Source of the DNA: Leptospira sp.
Lineage (GTDB): Bacteria > Spirochaetota > Leptospiria > Leptospirales > Leptospiraceae
Assembly: GCA_016742255.1 (NCBI GenBank)
Contig: JACVCB010000011.1
Location: 1 to 64,000 of the forward strand
Reading direction: 5' to 3'
Length of the DNA: 64,000 bases
In this document: one piece after another, positions 18,567-28,165 of the stretch
How positions within the stretch are numbered: position 1 is the first letter of the stretch
Layout: each line of letters opens with the position of its first letter
The notes under the pieces: generated by a model
Told to the model about the DNA's origin: nothing
Database searches by the model: none
What the model saw: only the letters and a program-made list of their open reading frames with translations
Position numbers and translations under genes: made by a program

Positions 18567-18929
18567 TTAAGAGGAGAACTTTTTTTCTAACTCTTGTTTC
18601 GTGGATTCCCAAATCCCTGGAATTTTTTTTCCTTCGGTTATGGATGAGTCCACGTCTCCTGACTTCACAAGTGCCTCAGCTTTGACCACCACTTCCGAAA
18701 GACCTGCCAGTCCAAAATTGGCAGCAACTCCTTTGATTTGGTGGAGTTCGGATTGTAGTTCTTTTGGATCCTTGGATAACATCAATCGGTCCAAATTTTC
18801 AACCCGAGTCGCCATATTTTCCAATAGCGAAGTAATCATTTCCTTCAGCCATGCTTGGTCTTCAGGATCATTCATATCCACAAGAGATTCGATTCGCGAC
18901 CAATCTATTAACAAGTTCACACCACCCAT
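18567..18929 (-). CDS. Hpt-domain histidine phosphotransfer protein
   Basis: A 120-residue single-domain Hpt protein that relays phosphate between response-regulator receivers in a phosphorelay. The phosphorylatable His is residue 63, in ELHQIKGVAANFGL, the standard HxxKG site. The rest is a predicted four-helix bundle. No kinase or response regulator lies next to it, so its partners are encoded elsewhere. The first residues (MGGVNLL) leave some doubt about the start. Confidence 0.88.
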   Translation of the reverse strand: MGGVNLLIDWSRIESLVDMNDPEDQAWLKEMITSLLENMATRVENLDRLMLSKDPKELQSELHQIKGVAANFGLAGLSEVVVKAEALVKSGDVDSSITEGKKIPGIWESTKQELEKKFSS

Positions 18930-19019
18930 TCAAAAGATAACAGACTCATAAAAGCGTGTAAATTACATTTTAAAAAATCATTTGCAGGTCTTTCCAATTG
19001 GTTTTTTTTGTAAATCAAT

Positions 19020-19826
19020 ATGAAAATACACCCCACTGCCATCATCGATCCAAAGGCGGAATTACATGAATCCGTTGAAGTTGGTCCATTTTGTATCATC
19101 GAAAAAGATGTAAAAATTGGAGAAGGAACCGTTATCGAATCCCACGTAAAAATCTTGTCTGGGACTCGGATTGGTAAATTTAACAAAATTTCCTCAGGTG
19201 GTAGTTTCGGTGGTTTGCCTCAAGATTTAGCTTTCAAACCCGAAACCAAAACCTATTTGGAAATTGGGGATCACAATCATTTTAGAGAAAACGTTATTTT
19301 CCATAGAGGCACTGTAGAAGGGAAAGCTACTACAATTGGAAATCATAATTATATGATGGGTAATGTACACATTGCACATGATACGATTGTAGGTGACCAT
19401 AATATCATAGTCCAAAACACAATGCTTGCTGGTCACGTTGTGATCGGAAACAAAGTCTTCATTTCTGGATCAGTGGGAGTTCACCAATTTGTAAGAGTTT
19501 CCGATTATGCAATGTTAGCAGGCCTCACAAAGGTAGTAAAAGATGTTCCTCCGTATGCAACTGTTGACGGTCACCCTGGTCTTGTGGTTAGTTTGAATGT
19601 TGTCGGAATGAAACGAGCTGGAATTTCTGCCGATGTTCGTCTTGCAATCAAAAGAGTTTATAAAACGATCTATCATAGTGGTTTTAACACAAAACAAGCA
19701 TTAGCCGAGCTTAAGAAAGACCCAAATCCTGCTCCTGAAGTACAAAAAGTAATCGAATTCTTTGAAACAAGTAAACGTGGTGTTGTTGATCACCGATTTG
19801 TTTCTGGTGGATCCGACGAAGAATGA
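19020..19826 (+). CDS. lpxA: Acyl-ACP--UDP-aminosugar O-/N-acyltransferase LpxA
   Basis: A 268-residue first enzyme of lipid A synthesis, which acylates the 3-position of UDP-GlcNAc or, in Leptospira, is known to use the 3-amino analogue. The N-terminal two thirds are hexapeptide repeats (IxPxAxx pattern from IHPTAIIDPKAELHES onward) forming a left-handed beta-helix trimer. The catalytic His lies in HNYMMGNVHIAHDTIVGDHN near residue 120. The signature GLTKVVKDVPPYATVDGHPG marks the end of the helix. The length is normal. Its TGA overlaps the ATG of galE as ATGA. Confidence 0.95.
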   Translation: MKIHPTAIIDPKAELHESVEVGPFCIIEKDVKIGEGTVIESHVKILSGTRIGKFNKISSGGSFGGLPQDLAFKPETKTYLEIGDHNHFRENVIFHRGTVEGKATTIGNHNYMMGNVHIAHDTIVGDHNIIVQNTMLAGHVVIGNKVFISGSVGVHQFVRVSDYAMLAGLTKVVKDVPPYATVDGHPGLVVSLNVVGMKRAGISADVRLAIKRVYKTIYHSGFNTKQALAELKKDPNPAPEVQKVIEFFETSKRGVVDHRFVSGGSDEE

Positions 19827-20791
19827 GAGTTCTCGTTACCGGGGGAGCCGGTTATATTGGAAGTCACATTGTCCTAGAACTAATGGAACTAGGACATGAA
19901 ATCATTATTGTGGATGATATGGAAAAAGGAAACGAAGCTAATTTGTTTCCTGGAAATGAATTCATTAAAGGGGAAATCCAAGATCCAAATATTCTAAAAA
20001 AAGCATTTTCCAAAAAGGTTGATGCAGTATTTCACTTTGCCGCATGGAAAGCTGCGGGTGAATCCATGACAGATCCATTAAAATATACAATGAATAATTT
20101 AAATGGAACCTTCACTTTGTTAAATGCCATGATTGAATATGGTTGCAAGTTTTTTGTATTTTCTTCTTCCGCTGCGGTGTATGGTGCTCCCCAATATTTG
20201 CCAATAGACGAAAATCATCCCTTACAACCTGAAAATTATTATGGTTATACAAAACTCTGTATTGAAGAAAATTTGGAATGGTTTGATAAACTGAAAGGAT
20301 TAAAGTCAGCTCGACTACGTTACTTTAATGCTGCAGGCTACGACCCAAAAGGTAGAATCAAAGGAATCGAAAAAACCCCAGCCAACTTATTACCCATCAT
20401 CATGGAAGCAGCGTCTGGTATTCGGAAAGGTTTTGAGATTTATGGAAATGATTATGATACAGAAGATGGAACTTGTGTTCGTGACTACATTCACGTAAGT
20501 GATTTAGCAAAAGCACATGTTTTGGCCTTAAACTACATCATGGAAAAAAATGAAAGTTTAACTGTAAACTTAGGATCGGAAGCCGGTTATTCAGTCAAAG
20601 AAATGGCTGATTTATCCGAGAAAGTTGTTGGAAAACAAATTCCTCACAAAACAGGGCCTAGGCGACTTGGAGACCCTGCTAAATTACTAGCTTCTTCCAA
20701 AAAAGCTAGGGAAATACTGAACTGGAAACCAATCTATAGTGATGCAGAAACATTACTATCGAGTATGTGGAATTTGTATAAAAATCTATAA
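19823..20791 (+). CDS. galE: UDP-glucose 4-epimerase (GalE-like)
   Basis: A 322-residue extended short-chain dehydrogenase converting UDP-glucose to UDP-galactose, or a related epimerase. NAD-binding motif GGAGYIGSH lies at residues 7-15, the catalytic Ser block FSSSAAVYG near 115, and the YxxxK pair in YYGYTKLCIEE near 145. Further GalE motifs are LRYFNAAGYDP and GTCVRDYIHVSDLA. It is translationally coupled to lpxA (ATGA overlap), which points to nucleotide-sugar supply for the envelope. It ends in a 6-nt overlap with the convergent M15 peptidase gene. Confidence 0.93.
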   Translation: MRVLVTGGAGYIGSHIVLELMELGHEIIIVDDMEKGNEANLFPGNEFIKGEIQDPNILKKAFSKKVDAVFHFAAWKAAGESMTDPLKYTMNNLNGTFTLLNAMIEYGCKFFVFSSSAAVYGAPQYLPIDENHPLQPENYYGYTKLCIEENLEWFDKLKGLKSARLRYFNAAGYDPKGRIKGIEKTPANLLPIIMEAASGIRKGFEIYGNDYDTEDGTCVRDYIHVSDLAKAHVLALNYIMEKNESLTVNLGSEAGYSVKEMADLSEKVVGKQIPHKTGPRRLGDPAKLLASSKKAREILNWKPIYSDAETLLSSMWNLYKNL

Positions 20792-21586
20792 ATTCTGCGA
20801 ACTAATTTTTTCACACTCCGGGTTGATGGACCTTACATAATCCAAAGCCCGGTCACCTAACACCTCAGCTCCCATAAAACTTCCGGTCAACTTGATCTCA
20901 CCAGATTGAAATGATTTTACCCATTCTTTAGTGAGTTGGTTTGAGATGGGTGCATAAGACCAGTGCCATTTTTCTTCTTGGTAACCTTTGTTATTTCGTG
21001 AAGCAAGTGGACTATATGGTTGGCAAAATCCATATTTGGAAGCATTTTCTTTTAACCAATCGTATAGAATTTTTCCCTTTCCATTCGATTCAAAATATGC
21101 ATTATCCAAAGCATTTAAGTCAAAGTCGGTTCCCCAATGGTGACGAGATGTTCCAGGAGCACTCGAAAATTCTAAGATCAAATTGATGATTTCTTCAGGT
21201 GACTTTCCGGTGATCGGTACTCGCATCGCTTTTTTACCAGAGTATTTGGATTCCCAAATTCCTTTTTGGTGTGAAAAATTACGGAAACTAGAAACTAAAA
21301 AAATATGTTGTTTATAAGAACTTGGTTTTGAGTCTTCAAAATCATTGATCATTTTGTGAAGTGCTTTTTTAACATCTGGTCGAAGGAAATGTTCTTTTGC
21401 ATTTTCTTCTAATATAACAGGCGCTAATGGTCCAGGAGAATTGAATTTGCCGGTTAAATAGGAAACCTTATCAATACCCAAATACAAATCAGTTTGAGTT
21501 TGTTTAACAGGTTTCTCTCCACATACAGATAGTATTGAGAGCAAAAACAATAATAGATATTTCGTTCTGAACATAGTAAGGTTCAT
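20786..21586 (-). CDS. M15-family D-Ala-D-Ala carboxypeptidase-like lipoprotein
   Basis: A 266-residue zinc peptidase of the VanY/M15 family, expected to trim peptidoglycan stem peptides. The signature runs from SSFRNFSHQKGIWESKYSG through SAPGTSRHHWGTDFDLN (zinc His and Asp) to a C-terminal EEKWHWSYAP block carrying the second His. A signal sequence (YLLLFLLSILSVCGEK) has a lipobox-like Cys near residue 22, suggesting a lipoprotein. A second ATG 12 nt downstream could be the true start. It lies 14 nt after recG on the same strand, probably as the last gene of that operon. Confidence 0.87.
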   Translation of the reverse strand: MNLTMFRTKYLLLFLLSILSVCGEKPVKQTQTDLYLGIDKVSYLTGKFNSPGPLAPVILEENAKEHFLRPDVKKALHKMINDFEDSKPSSYKQHIFLVSSFRNFSHQKGIWESKYSGKKAMRVPITGKSPEEIINLILEFSSAPGTSRHHWGTDFDLNALDNAYFESNGKGKILYDWLKENASKYGFCQPYSPLASRNNKGYQEEKWHWSYAPISNQLTKEWVKSFQSGEIKLTGSFMGAEVLGDRALDYVRSINPECEKISSQNL

Positions 21587-21600
21587 TTAAAAATTACCGA

Positions 21601-23661
21601 TTAATTCGCAAATAAAAATTTGCCTTCACTGAATCGTATCCTGAGTTCAGATACCTCGCTTGGATCATCCAACGGAAGGGATGATGCATCCACTTTTGCT
21701 TCATCCAAAAGTTCACGGTCCACAACCAAATCAGCAATTTTAAACTCAGGAAGCCCACTTTGTTTGACTCCTAAAAGTTCACCAGGACCACGAATGGCGA
21801 GATCCTTTTCGGCTAAAAAATAACCATCGTTGGAGGTTACTAATGCTTCTAATCGATCACGACCTTCATCACTGACAAAATCACCTGTCATCAATATACA
21901 AAAACTTTCCAAATCACTTCTTCCTACTCGACCACGTAACTGGTGTAATTGGGAAATTCCAAATCGTTCCGCATGTTCCACTACCAAAATTGTAGCATTG
22001 GGTACATCCACTCCCACTTCCACAACAGTTGTAGTGACTAAAATTTGGATCTCTCCTGATTTAAATTTTTCCATAACGGATTCTTTCTCAACACTTTTCA
22101 TCTTTCCATGTAATAATCCAATTTTAAGATCAGGAAAAAAATTAGTTCGTAAGTTTTCATAAGCTACCGTACAAGATTCCAAATCAACCTTCTCCGATTC
22201 TTCAACAAGAGGGTATACAATATAACACTGCCTACCCGAGGTTACATACTTTCGAATTGAATTGTATACGCCTGTTCGTCGGTCTTCTTTGTACCAACGT
22301 GTGTCGATGGGTTTACGACCTTTTGGTTTTGTTTTAATATTCACAAGAGTTAAGTCCCCGTACAAAGTGAGACAAAGTGTTCTGGGAATAGGAGTTGCTG
22401 TCATAGCCAATAGATCAGGATTTTTTCCTTTGGCACGAATGGTTTCTCTTTGGTCGACACCAAACTTATGTTGTTCATCAATGACAACCAGTCCCAAGTC
22501 AGAAAAAATCACATCTTCCTGCAACAAAGAATGCGTTCCAATGATGATATTGGATTCACCAGTTTTGATACGGTTTAACTTTTCAGCTCTAGATTTTTTA
22601 TTCTCACCACCTAATAACAATTCAATGCCAAGGAACGGCATATTGCCCATAAATTTATAAATTGTTTGGTAATGTTGCCTAGCTAAAATTTCTGTTGGAG
22701 CTAAAAAGGCAACTTGGATGTGGTTATCGATATAATGTAAACCTACAAGTAGTGCAGTAATGGTTTTTCCAGATCCAACGTCCCCTTGTAACAGAAACGC
22801 CGAAGGTGAATCTGTATTTGTTTTGGAGAGTATTGTCGTAACCGCTATTTTTTGATCTTCTGTTAATTCAAAAGGAAGATTTTTCTCTAAATTTACACGA
22901 GAAGGTGAATTTGGAAGAGGCCACAACAATCGTTTTACTTTTTGGCGTTCTCTTTGTTTATACAATAGGAGTCTTTGGAAATAAAAAAACTCTTCATAGG
23001 CAAAACGTTTCCTGGAAATTTGGACTGTTTCCATAGTATCGGGAAAATGGATTTTCCGAAATGCTTCGTCACGGCCGAGTAACCTTCGTTTTTTGATAAA
23101 TTTAGAAGGAAGGTTTTCTCCTATCTCACCACTTTCTAATACTTGGTGGATGAGTTTTCGTAAACCTTTTGAATCCAATCCTTCTTCTTTGAGTGCCTCA
23201 GTGGATGGATACAAAGGAATAATCCGACCAGCATGTATTGAATCCTCTAGATCATCTGTGTCTGATAAAAATTCATATTCAGGATGAACGATCTGATATC
23301 CTTTAAAATATTCCAATTTACCAGAGATCACAACTTTTTTCTCAATCGCAAATAGTTTGTGAAAAAAATTGACTCCACGAAAAAACACTAAGTTGATTCT
23401 TTCATTGTTTAATGTACGAAACCCAACAAGTAATCGACTCTTTTTTCCGTGCACAATGTAACTATCTACAATACTTCCCAGTAAAGTGACATTATCACCT
23501 TGTTTTAAAATAATATCCTTTGTAAAATTTCGATCTAAGTAACGTCTTGGAAAGTAAGTCAACAAATCGTAATACGTTGTAACTCCATGTTCCAATAAAA
23601 CGGTTTTACGTTTCGGGCCAATCCCTTTGAGATTCGATAAACTTTGTGTGAGATCAAACAT
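21601..23661 (-). CDS. recG: ATP-dependent DNA helicase RecG
   Basis: A 686-residue superfamily 2 helicase that remodels stalled forks and branched DNA. An N-terminal wedge/OB domain (about 1-220) precedes helicase motifs: Walker A GDVGSGKT near 290, DEQH as motif II (VVIDEQHKFGVDQR), and MTATPIPRTL as motif III. In the C-terminal half are VEVGVDVPNATI and HQLRGRVGRS, then the RecG C-terminal segment. The length is normal. It sits between a zinc-ribbon gene (5 nt upstream) and the M15 peptidase gene. Confidence 0.96.
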   Translation of the reverse strand: MFDLTQSLSNLKGIGPKRKTVLLEHGVTTYYDLLTYFPRRYLDRNFTKDIILKQGDNVTLLGSIVDSYIVHGKKSRLLVGFRTLNNERINLVFFRGVNFFHKLFAIEKKVVISGKLEYFKGYQIVHPEYEFLSDTDDLEDSIHAGRIIPLYPSTEALKEEGLDSKGLRKLIHQVLESGEIGENLPSKFIKKRRLLGRDEAFRKIHFPDTMETVQISRKRFAYEEFFYFQRLLLYKQRERQKVKRLLWPLPNSPSRVNLEKNLPFELTEDQKIAVTTILSKTNTDSPSAFLLQGDVGSGKTITALLVGLHYIDNHIQVAFLAPTEILARQHYQTIYKFMGNMPFLGIELLLGGENKKSRAEKLNRIKTGESNIIIGTHSLLQEDVIFSDLGLVVIDEQHKFGVDQRETIRAKGKNPDLLAMTATPIPRTLCLTLYGDLTLVNIKTKPKGRKPIDTRWYKEDRRTGVYNSIRKYVTSGRQCYIVYPLVEESEKVDLESCTVAYENLRTNFFPDLKIGLLHGKMKSVEKESVMEKFKSGEIQILVTTTVVEVGVDVPNATILVVEHAERFGISQLHQLRGRVGRSDLESFCILMTGDFVSDEGRDRLEALVTSNDGYFLAEKDLAIRGPGELLGVKQSGLPEFKIADLVVDRELLDEAKVDASSLPLDDPSEVSELRIRFSEGKFLFAN

Positions 23662-23666
23662 AGAAT

Positions 23667-24068
23667 TTATATTTCATCCGTGGGTTTTGGTGGTCCAAAT
23701 GGATTGTCTTTCCCAACAATTGAATCTGGATTATTTTTTTCAGAATCTAAAATCAAATAACAATATTTACATCCATATATTTGTGCCTGTTTTTTCCCTT
23801 CGCTGTTTGTATAAGTAGAAATAGCAGCATATAAATATTCATCTTTCCGAAGAACTGTTCCACAAACAGGACATAGGCGGAGTCTTGGCATATTAGGATC
23901 TTTATCTTTCCCGTAAACTTTTCGTGGATCCCCCACGCGAAGATTTTCTTCTTTTTTTAGACGTTCTTTTTCTTTTTGGTTTAGAGATTGGTTGTCAACT
24001 GCAGAGAGCGCATATAGAAAAAAGGCAACAGTGAATAATACGCCACAAATCGTCAGAAAGGTGACCAT
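23667..24068 (-). CDS. Membrane-anchored zinc-ribbon protein, unknown function
   Basis: A 133-residue protein with one N-terminal membrane helix (TFLTICGVLFTVAFFLYAL), a charged linker, and a zinc-ribbon-like pair of CxxC motifs (LCPVCG near residue 62 and GCKYCY near 98). A short C-terminal tail follows. It was not recognised as a named family. It abuts the metallophosphoesterase gene on one side and precedes recG by 5 nt, so it is part of the same operon. Confidence 0.72.
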   Translation of the reverse strand: MVTFLTICGVLFTVAFFLYALSAVDNQSLNQKEKERLKKEENLRVGDPRKVYGKDKDPNMPRLRLCPVCGTVLRKDEYLYAAISTYTNSEGKKQAQIYGCKYCYLILDSEKNNPDSIVGKDNPFGPPKPTDEI

Positions 24069-25073
24069 TTAGTTTCCTCGAATGTAATCTTCAGAACTCA
24101 CAGTTGAAATTGGATTTTGAGAAATGAGTTTTAATTGTTTTTCCGAACAATCTACTTCAATTAAGGTATGGCAAACATCTTCCTTTAATTGGCAAAGATT
24201 GGATTGTACAACATTTTTTCCTTCCATTATAATTTCAGCATAATATCCACCTTCTTGGAAACCATGTAAAGAGTCCACAGCACCGAAGTTAGATGGATTG
24301 ATAAAAACAGTATTTTTAGTTTTTTTAATTCCTTGGTCTTCGTGAACATGACCAGAGACAACAAGAGAAGGAGATTCATCATCTAAGTAACGACGTATCC
24401 CTTGGCTACCACACTTTCCTACTCCTGGAATGGTATCAAAATAACCATACGCTGGATTGTGTATCCAACAGATGTCAGGTAGTTCCTCCCGGAAAAAGTC
24501 CTCAGGTTCACTATAGTTTTTTCCATTTTTCGTATACTCATGAAAAACAACTGTTAGTTTCTCAGGTATTCCTGAAGTCCAAATGGGTGCGCCACCATAC
24601 CCAGATACTTTGATATTTCTAAAATCAAAACTTTTACGATGCACTTCTCTTTGGTACAATTCAGTGTATTGTAAATCTAAATCATAATTTCCCGGTAAAC
24701 AATAAACAGGTGATTTTGCGTATTTCAAAATCAATTTTTCGATGATTTCATATTTTTCTTTCATCGTTTTGGCAGCTAACTTATATAAGTCTCTATATTT
24801 TTGTGATTTTTCAACAATGGCTGTAGAATACTTTTCGGGAAAACGAATCGCATGAGTTGTAAAATCAAAGGGAGTTGAGTCGTCTTTTCTTTCAGTTAAT
24901 AAATAATACAATTCTTCTTGGACACCACAAAAATCGATGATACGATCAAAGGAAAAAAATGCTTTGTAGATGATATCTCCGGAAAAAAGGTACAAATCTG
25001 CTTCTGTTGATTGCAGAATTTTTTTTAGACCATGAAGTCCATCATGGATATCCGTAAGATAAATGATTTTCAT
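24069..25073 (-). CDS. Metallophosphoesterase
   Basis: A 334-residue calcineurin-like phosphoesterase that probably acts in the cytoplasm with a di-metal centre. The metal-binding motifs are visible in order: DIHDG (residues 7-11), SGDII (about 31), PGNYD (about 130), and VSGHVHED (about 240). There is an insertion between the second and third motifs (about residues 45-110). No signal peptide is seen. The gene abuts both neighbours with no gap. The physiological substrate cannot be told from sequence. Confidence 0.88.
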   Translation of the reverse strand: MKIIYLTDIHDGLHGLKKILQSTEADLYLFSGDIIYKAFFSFDRIIDFCGVQEELYYLLTERKDDSTPFDFTTHAIRFPEKYSTAIVEKSQKYRDLYKLAAKTMKEKYEIIEKLILKYAKSPVYCLPGNYDLDLQYTELYQREVHRKSFDFRNIKVSGYGGAPIWTSGIPEKLTVVFHEYTKNGKNYSEPEDFFREELPDICWIHNPAYGYFDTIPGVGKCGSQGIRRYLDDESPSLVVSGHVHEDQGIKKTKNTVFINPSNFGAVDSLHGFQEGGYYAEIIMEGKNVVQSNLCQLKEDVCHTLIEVDCSEKQLKLISQNPISTVSSEDYIRGN

Positions 25074-25754
25074 TTATTCGTTTTCCCAAAGTAACATCTG
25101 AATATCTCTATCCTCTTCTATATAATCGATCTTAAGGTATTCAGGACCAAAAAAATCTACCAGAGGTTTTAAAATGGTAGAGGATCTAACAAAGATATAC
25201 AGTTCATTATGATCAGCGACTAAGTATTGGATTTCGATTTTTCCTGCAATGGCCGGAACCAAATTTAGAAAATAATTGAGATCAAATAATAATTCCCATT
25301 GTAAACCTGTGATCGATAATATATGGGGAGCAGCATGGATGATGGATTCAAATACTTTCTTTTTATGAAAAGGATCAATTTTAACAAACCACCTAACAAA
25401 GTCAAATCGTCTTGGTTTTGTGTCCCATACACGGTATCCAACAATTTTTAACCTAGCTTTGTTGTCTTTTACTAACACTGGTTTGAGTCGCACACGGTAA
25501 CGAATCGAATTTACTTTTAGGATTCTTGCAATCCAAAGCCATTCCATCCTGTAAGTCCCTGTTAAGATGACTTCCCCTTTTGCAGAACCGACTTCCATAC
25601 TTTCTAAATCTGGGTCTTCTGCGATGATTTCCGTTTGTATGACTTTTTTTAAGCTACCAAGCAATAAGGTAACTTTGTAATTACTCTTTGGGACCACTTT
25701 GGGTGGCAAAAAGAGATTGAGTGGGTTGAAACGGAAGAGATCCGTTAAAAGCAT
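25074..25754 (-). CDS. Conserved-looking protein of unknown function
   Basis: A 226-residue protein that I do not recognise. It has no signal peptide or clear membrane helix, and is rich in basic and hydrophobic residues (for example VRLKPVLVKDNKARLKIVGY). The pattern of alternating hydrophobic strands suggests a beta-rich soluble fold. It is the first gene of a minus-strand operon with the metallophosphoesterase (directly abutting), the zinc-ribbon protein and recG. It is divergent from gpsA with a 56-nt gap. Confidence 0.62.
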   Translation of the reverse strand: MLLTDLFRFNPLNLFLPPKVVPKSNYKVTLLLGSLKKVIQTEIIAEDPDLESMEVGSAKGEVILTGTYRMEWLWIARILKVNSIRYRVRLKPVLVKDNKARLKIVGYRVWDTKPRRFDFVRWFVKIDPFHKKKVFESIIHAAPHILSITGLQWELLFDLNYFLNLVPAIAGKIEIQYLVADHNELYIFVRSSTILKPLVDFFGPEYLKIDYIEEDRDIQMLLWENE

Positions 25755-25810
25755 ATTTTAATTTTATTTTCTATTGCCTTTTTGGAAAGCAGATTTAGAA
25801 TACTGAACTC

Positions 25811-26812
25811 ATGAAGATTGGAATCATAGGTGCTGGAAGTTTTGGCACTGCACTAGGTAGTATTTTGGCAGATAAGGGTTACGACGTCACCCTTTGGACT
25901 CGGAGTGAGGAACAAGCTCGTTCCATCAATGAAAACCATATGAATTCCAAACATATGCCCGATTTGGTGCTTCCAGAAAAATTGCGGGCGAATACAGACC
26001 TCATTCAGGTGGTAAAAGACAAGGAAATGATTGTTTCCGCACCACCAAGCCATGCACTTTCCGGCATCTTAAAGGAAATCAAAGACCACATCCCACACAA
26101 AGTTCCCATTGTTTCCGCATCAAAAGGGATAGAAAATGAATCCTTACGACTTGTCTCGGAGATTTTTGAATCGGAACTTCCAGGCCAGTACCATTCTCAA
26201 CTTTCCTATCTTTCTGGACCTAGTTTTGCAAAAGAAATGGTAAAAAGAGTTCCCACCATTGTCTCCATCGCTTCCAAAAACGAAGCAACCGCCAAACGAG
26301 TGCAAGAGATTTTTAGTTTCACTTACTTTCGTACGTATTGGACTCCCGATGTTGTTGGTGTGGAAGTGGGTGGTGCTCTGAAAAACGTGATTGCCATTGC
26401 CGCTGGAGTTGCTGATGGGCTTGGGTTTGGACAAAACACAAGAGCTGCTCTCATCACACGTGGGTTAAACGAGATCACTCGGATGGGAATCAAAATGGGA
26501 GCAGATCCTATGACCTTTCTTGGACCATCAGGTATGGGAGATTTAGTCCTTACCTGTTGCGGGGAAGCCTCTAGGAATCGAACTGTAGGTTTTCGATTGG
26601 GCAAAGGAGAGAAGTTAAAAGAAATTTTGGCATCGATGAATGAAGTAGCAGAAGGTGTCAAAACCACTCTCTCCACCAAAAATCTTTCGGATAAATTGGG
26701 AGTAGAAATGGCAATCACTCAAGAAGTGTATCGTATGTTATACGAAGACAAGGACCCAAAAGAAGTTGTGAAAGCTCTCATGGGCCGTGACCTCAAACGG
26801 GAAGGTGTTTAA
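25811..26812 (+). CDS. gpsA: NAD(P)-dependent glycerol-3-phosphate dehydrogenase
   Basis: A 333-residue enzyme that reduces dihydroxyacetone phosphate to sn-glycerol-3-phosphate for phospholipid synthesis. The N-terminal Rossmann motif is [13 protein letters not shown]. The family blocks [23 protein letters not shown] (catalytic Lys), and [14 protein letters not shown] with the following [11 protein letters not shown] (phosphate and NAD contacts) are all present. The length is typical. Its TAA stop overlaps the opposite TAA of the MAPEG gene in the shared tetranucleotide TTAA. Confidence 0.96.
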   Translation: MKIGIIGAGSFGTALGSILADKGYDVTLWTRSEEQARSINENHMNSKHMPDLVLPEKLRANTDLIQVVKDKEMIVSAPPSHALSGILKEIKDHIPHKVPIVSASKGIENESLRLVSEIFESELPGQYHSQLSYLSGPSFAKEMVKRVPTIVSIASKNEATAKRVQEIFSFTYFRTYWTPDVVGVEVGGALKNVIAIAAGVADGLGFGQNTRAALITRGLNEITRMGIKMGADPMTFLGPSGMGDLVLTCCGEASRNRTVGFRLGKGEKLKEILASMNEVAEGVKTTLSTKNLSDKLGVEMAITQEVYRMLYEDKDPKEVVKALMGRDLKREGV

Positions 26813-27213
26813 AATAATTGGATGAGTAATACAATGTAAGTCACAATTTGGATCATATAAAATGTAAAACGGATGTTCACTGCAAGGACATTCGTTCCAA
26901 TCAAATGAGTAAGAGATTGTAATACCCTTGCTCCTAAAATCACAAATCCTGCTTGGTTCACAAATTCATTTACCTTTCCTAAACTCACAGTTAAGAATAC
27001 AACCGCCACAAATAAAGGTAGGTTTTCCAAACTATTGAGATGAGCCCGATTCAACCTCCAATTAAAATCACTTCCATGTTGGATACCTGCAGGAAATTCA
27101 TTAGATTTTTTTTTACCAAGTAACACTTGTACACTTCGATAGGTAATCAATGTAACTCCAAGACCCAAAGTCCAAAGAGTAAATAAAATCAATGCCAAAT
27201 AAATGGGTTCCAC
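26809..27213 (-). CDS. MAPEG-family membrane protein
   Basis: A 134-residue integral membrane protein of the MAPEG group (membrane-associated eicosanoid/glutathione metabolism family) with four predicted helices. The hallmark [16 protein letters not shown], placed at the end of the first loop, fits the family pattern. I chose the GTG at 27213 because it has an AGGAG 5 nt upstream and gives the usual family length. An ATG at 27288 would add 25 residues without a ribosome site and without conserved character. Bacterial members are mostly of unknown substrate; glutathione-linked activity is only a family possibility. Confidence 0.82.
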   Translation of the reverse strand: MEPIYLALILFTLWTLGLGVTLITYRSVQVLLGKKKSNEFPAGIQHGSDFNWRLNRAHLNSLENLPLFVAVVFLTVSLGKVNEFVNQAGFVILGARVLQSLTHLIGTNVLAVNIRFTFYMIQIVTYIVLLIQLF

Positions 27214-27218
27214 AATTT

Positions 27219-27223
27219 CTCCT
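27219..27223 (-). promoter_or_regulatory. Shine-Dalgarno AGGAG that fixes the MAPEG start
   Basis: A perfect AGGAG sits 5 nt before a GTG on the minus strand. It supports the shorter MAPEG product over an upstream ATG that lacks a ribosome site. Confidence 0.65.
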
Positions 27224-27314
27224 TTATAACCTTCCACCGATTCAGAGTGAAATGATACAGGCGAGAATTCTAAGTGACTCTGGTTCATTTGTAAACCAAT
27301 TATTGAAAAAAAAT

Positions 27315-28130
27315 TTAACTGGGATAGGATTCTTTATCTCCCCAAGCAATCGTTTTGATCTGTTTCCAAACAGAAAGCCAACTCTTTGAAAAAAAATGAT
27401 CAGGTGCTTCAAGTATTTCTACCAAACGCATATGATTTCGTTTTGCAAATTCGGAGGTGATTTCTTTTGGAAACCATTTGTCCATTGCCGGTAAAAAAAT
27501 TGTTATATCTGTTCTTTTTTCAAAATCAACGTTTTCCACCCGAAACCCTGGTAAAAACAAATTCTCCAAGAACTGAGCGAGTGAATCCAATTGTATCCTT
27601 GTATTTTTAACTGGAAAAGAAAGATGGTTTACCTTACCTGTTTCCAACCAAAGTGAAGTGGATAAAGTCTCTAATATTTGTTTGTTGGGAAATTCATCAT
27701 CAGAAATGTTTGGTAAAAGTAACAAACGACTAAATTCTTCAATGGAATTTGATGCATACAAAAATTCTAAACTTTGGACACTATTTAGGATGGGAGATAA
27801 TAAAAACAAATTTTGGAATTGTACTTGTTTTGCGTATAAAAGAAGGGCTGCGCCACCTCCACTATGTCCAATTCCATACAATTGTTTCCCAATATAATTT
27901 TGTTTCCTTAAATATTCATCTAACAGCGTAATGGCGGATTTTGGATCATATGTTCCATTGGAATCACCATGTGATGGTGGATTGAATCGGATTAATCTGA
28001 GTCCGTAATCGATAAGTTCTGATTCTCGTATACGAAAGGAACGTGCATTCCCACCTGTGCTTGGCCAAAGGATGAGAAAACCTTGTGCTCCTTCAGGTGG
28101 AACTCCTTGTTCGATGATTTCTAGAGACAA
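27315..28130 (-). CDS. Alpha/beta-hydrolase
   Basis: A 271-residue alpha/beta-hydrolase fold protein. The nucleophile elbow is GIGHSGGGAAL (GxSxG, Ser near residue 90). A candidate acid lies in FLPAMDKWFP and the catalytic His in APDHFF near the C-terminus, completing a triad in the expected order. No signal peptide is present, so it is probably cytoplasmic. It lies 35 nt downstream of map on the same strand. The substrate (ester, lipid or other) is unknown. Confidence 0.82.
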   Translation of the reverse strand: MSLEIIEQGVPPEGAQGFLILWPSTGGNARSFRIRESELIDYGLRLIRFNPPSHGDSNGTYDPKSAITLLDEYLRKQNYIGKQLYGIGHSGGGAALLLYAKQVQFQNLFLLSPILNSVQSLEFLYASNSIEEFSRLLLLPNISDDEFPNKQILETLSTSLWLETGKVNHLSFPVKNTRIQLDSLAQFLENLFLPGFRVENVDFEKRTDITIFLPAMDKWFPKEITSEFAKRNHMRLVEILEAPDHFFSKSWLSVWKQIKTIAWGDKESYPS

Positions 28131-28165
28131 CAGAGAATCCTCGATACCTTCAGTCAGATCAAAAA

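Noticed and set aside
21620..22660. Three plus-strand frames antisense to recG
   Set aside because: recG is complete with all helicase motifs; the opposite frames are fragmentary.
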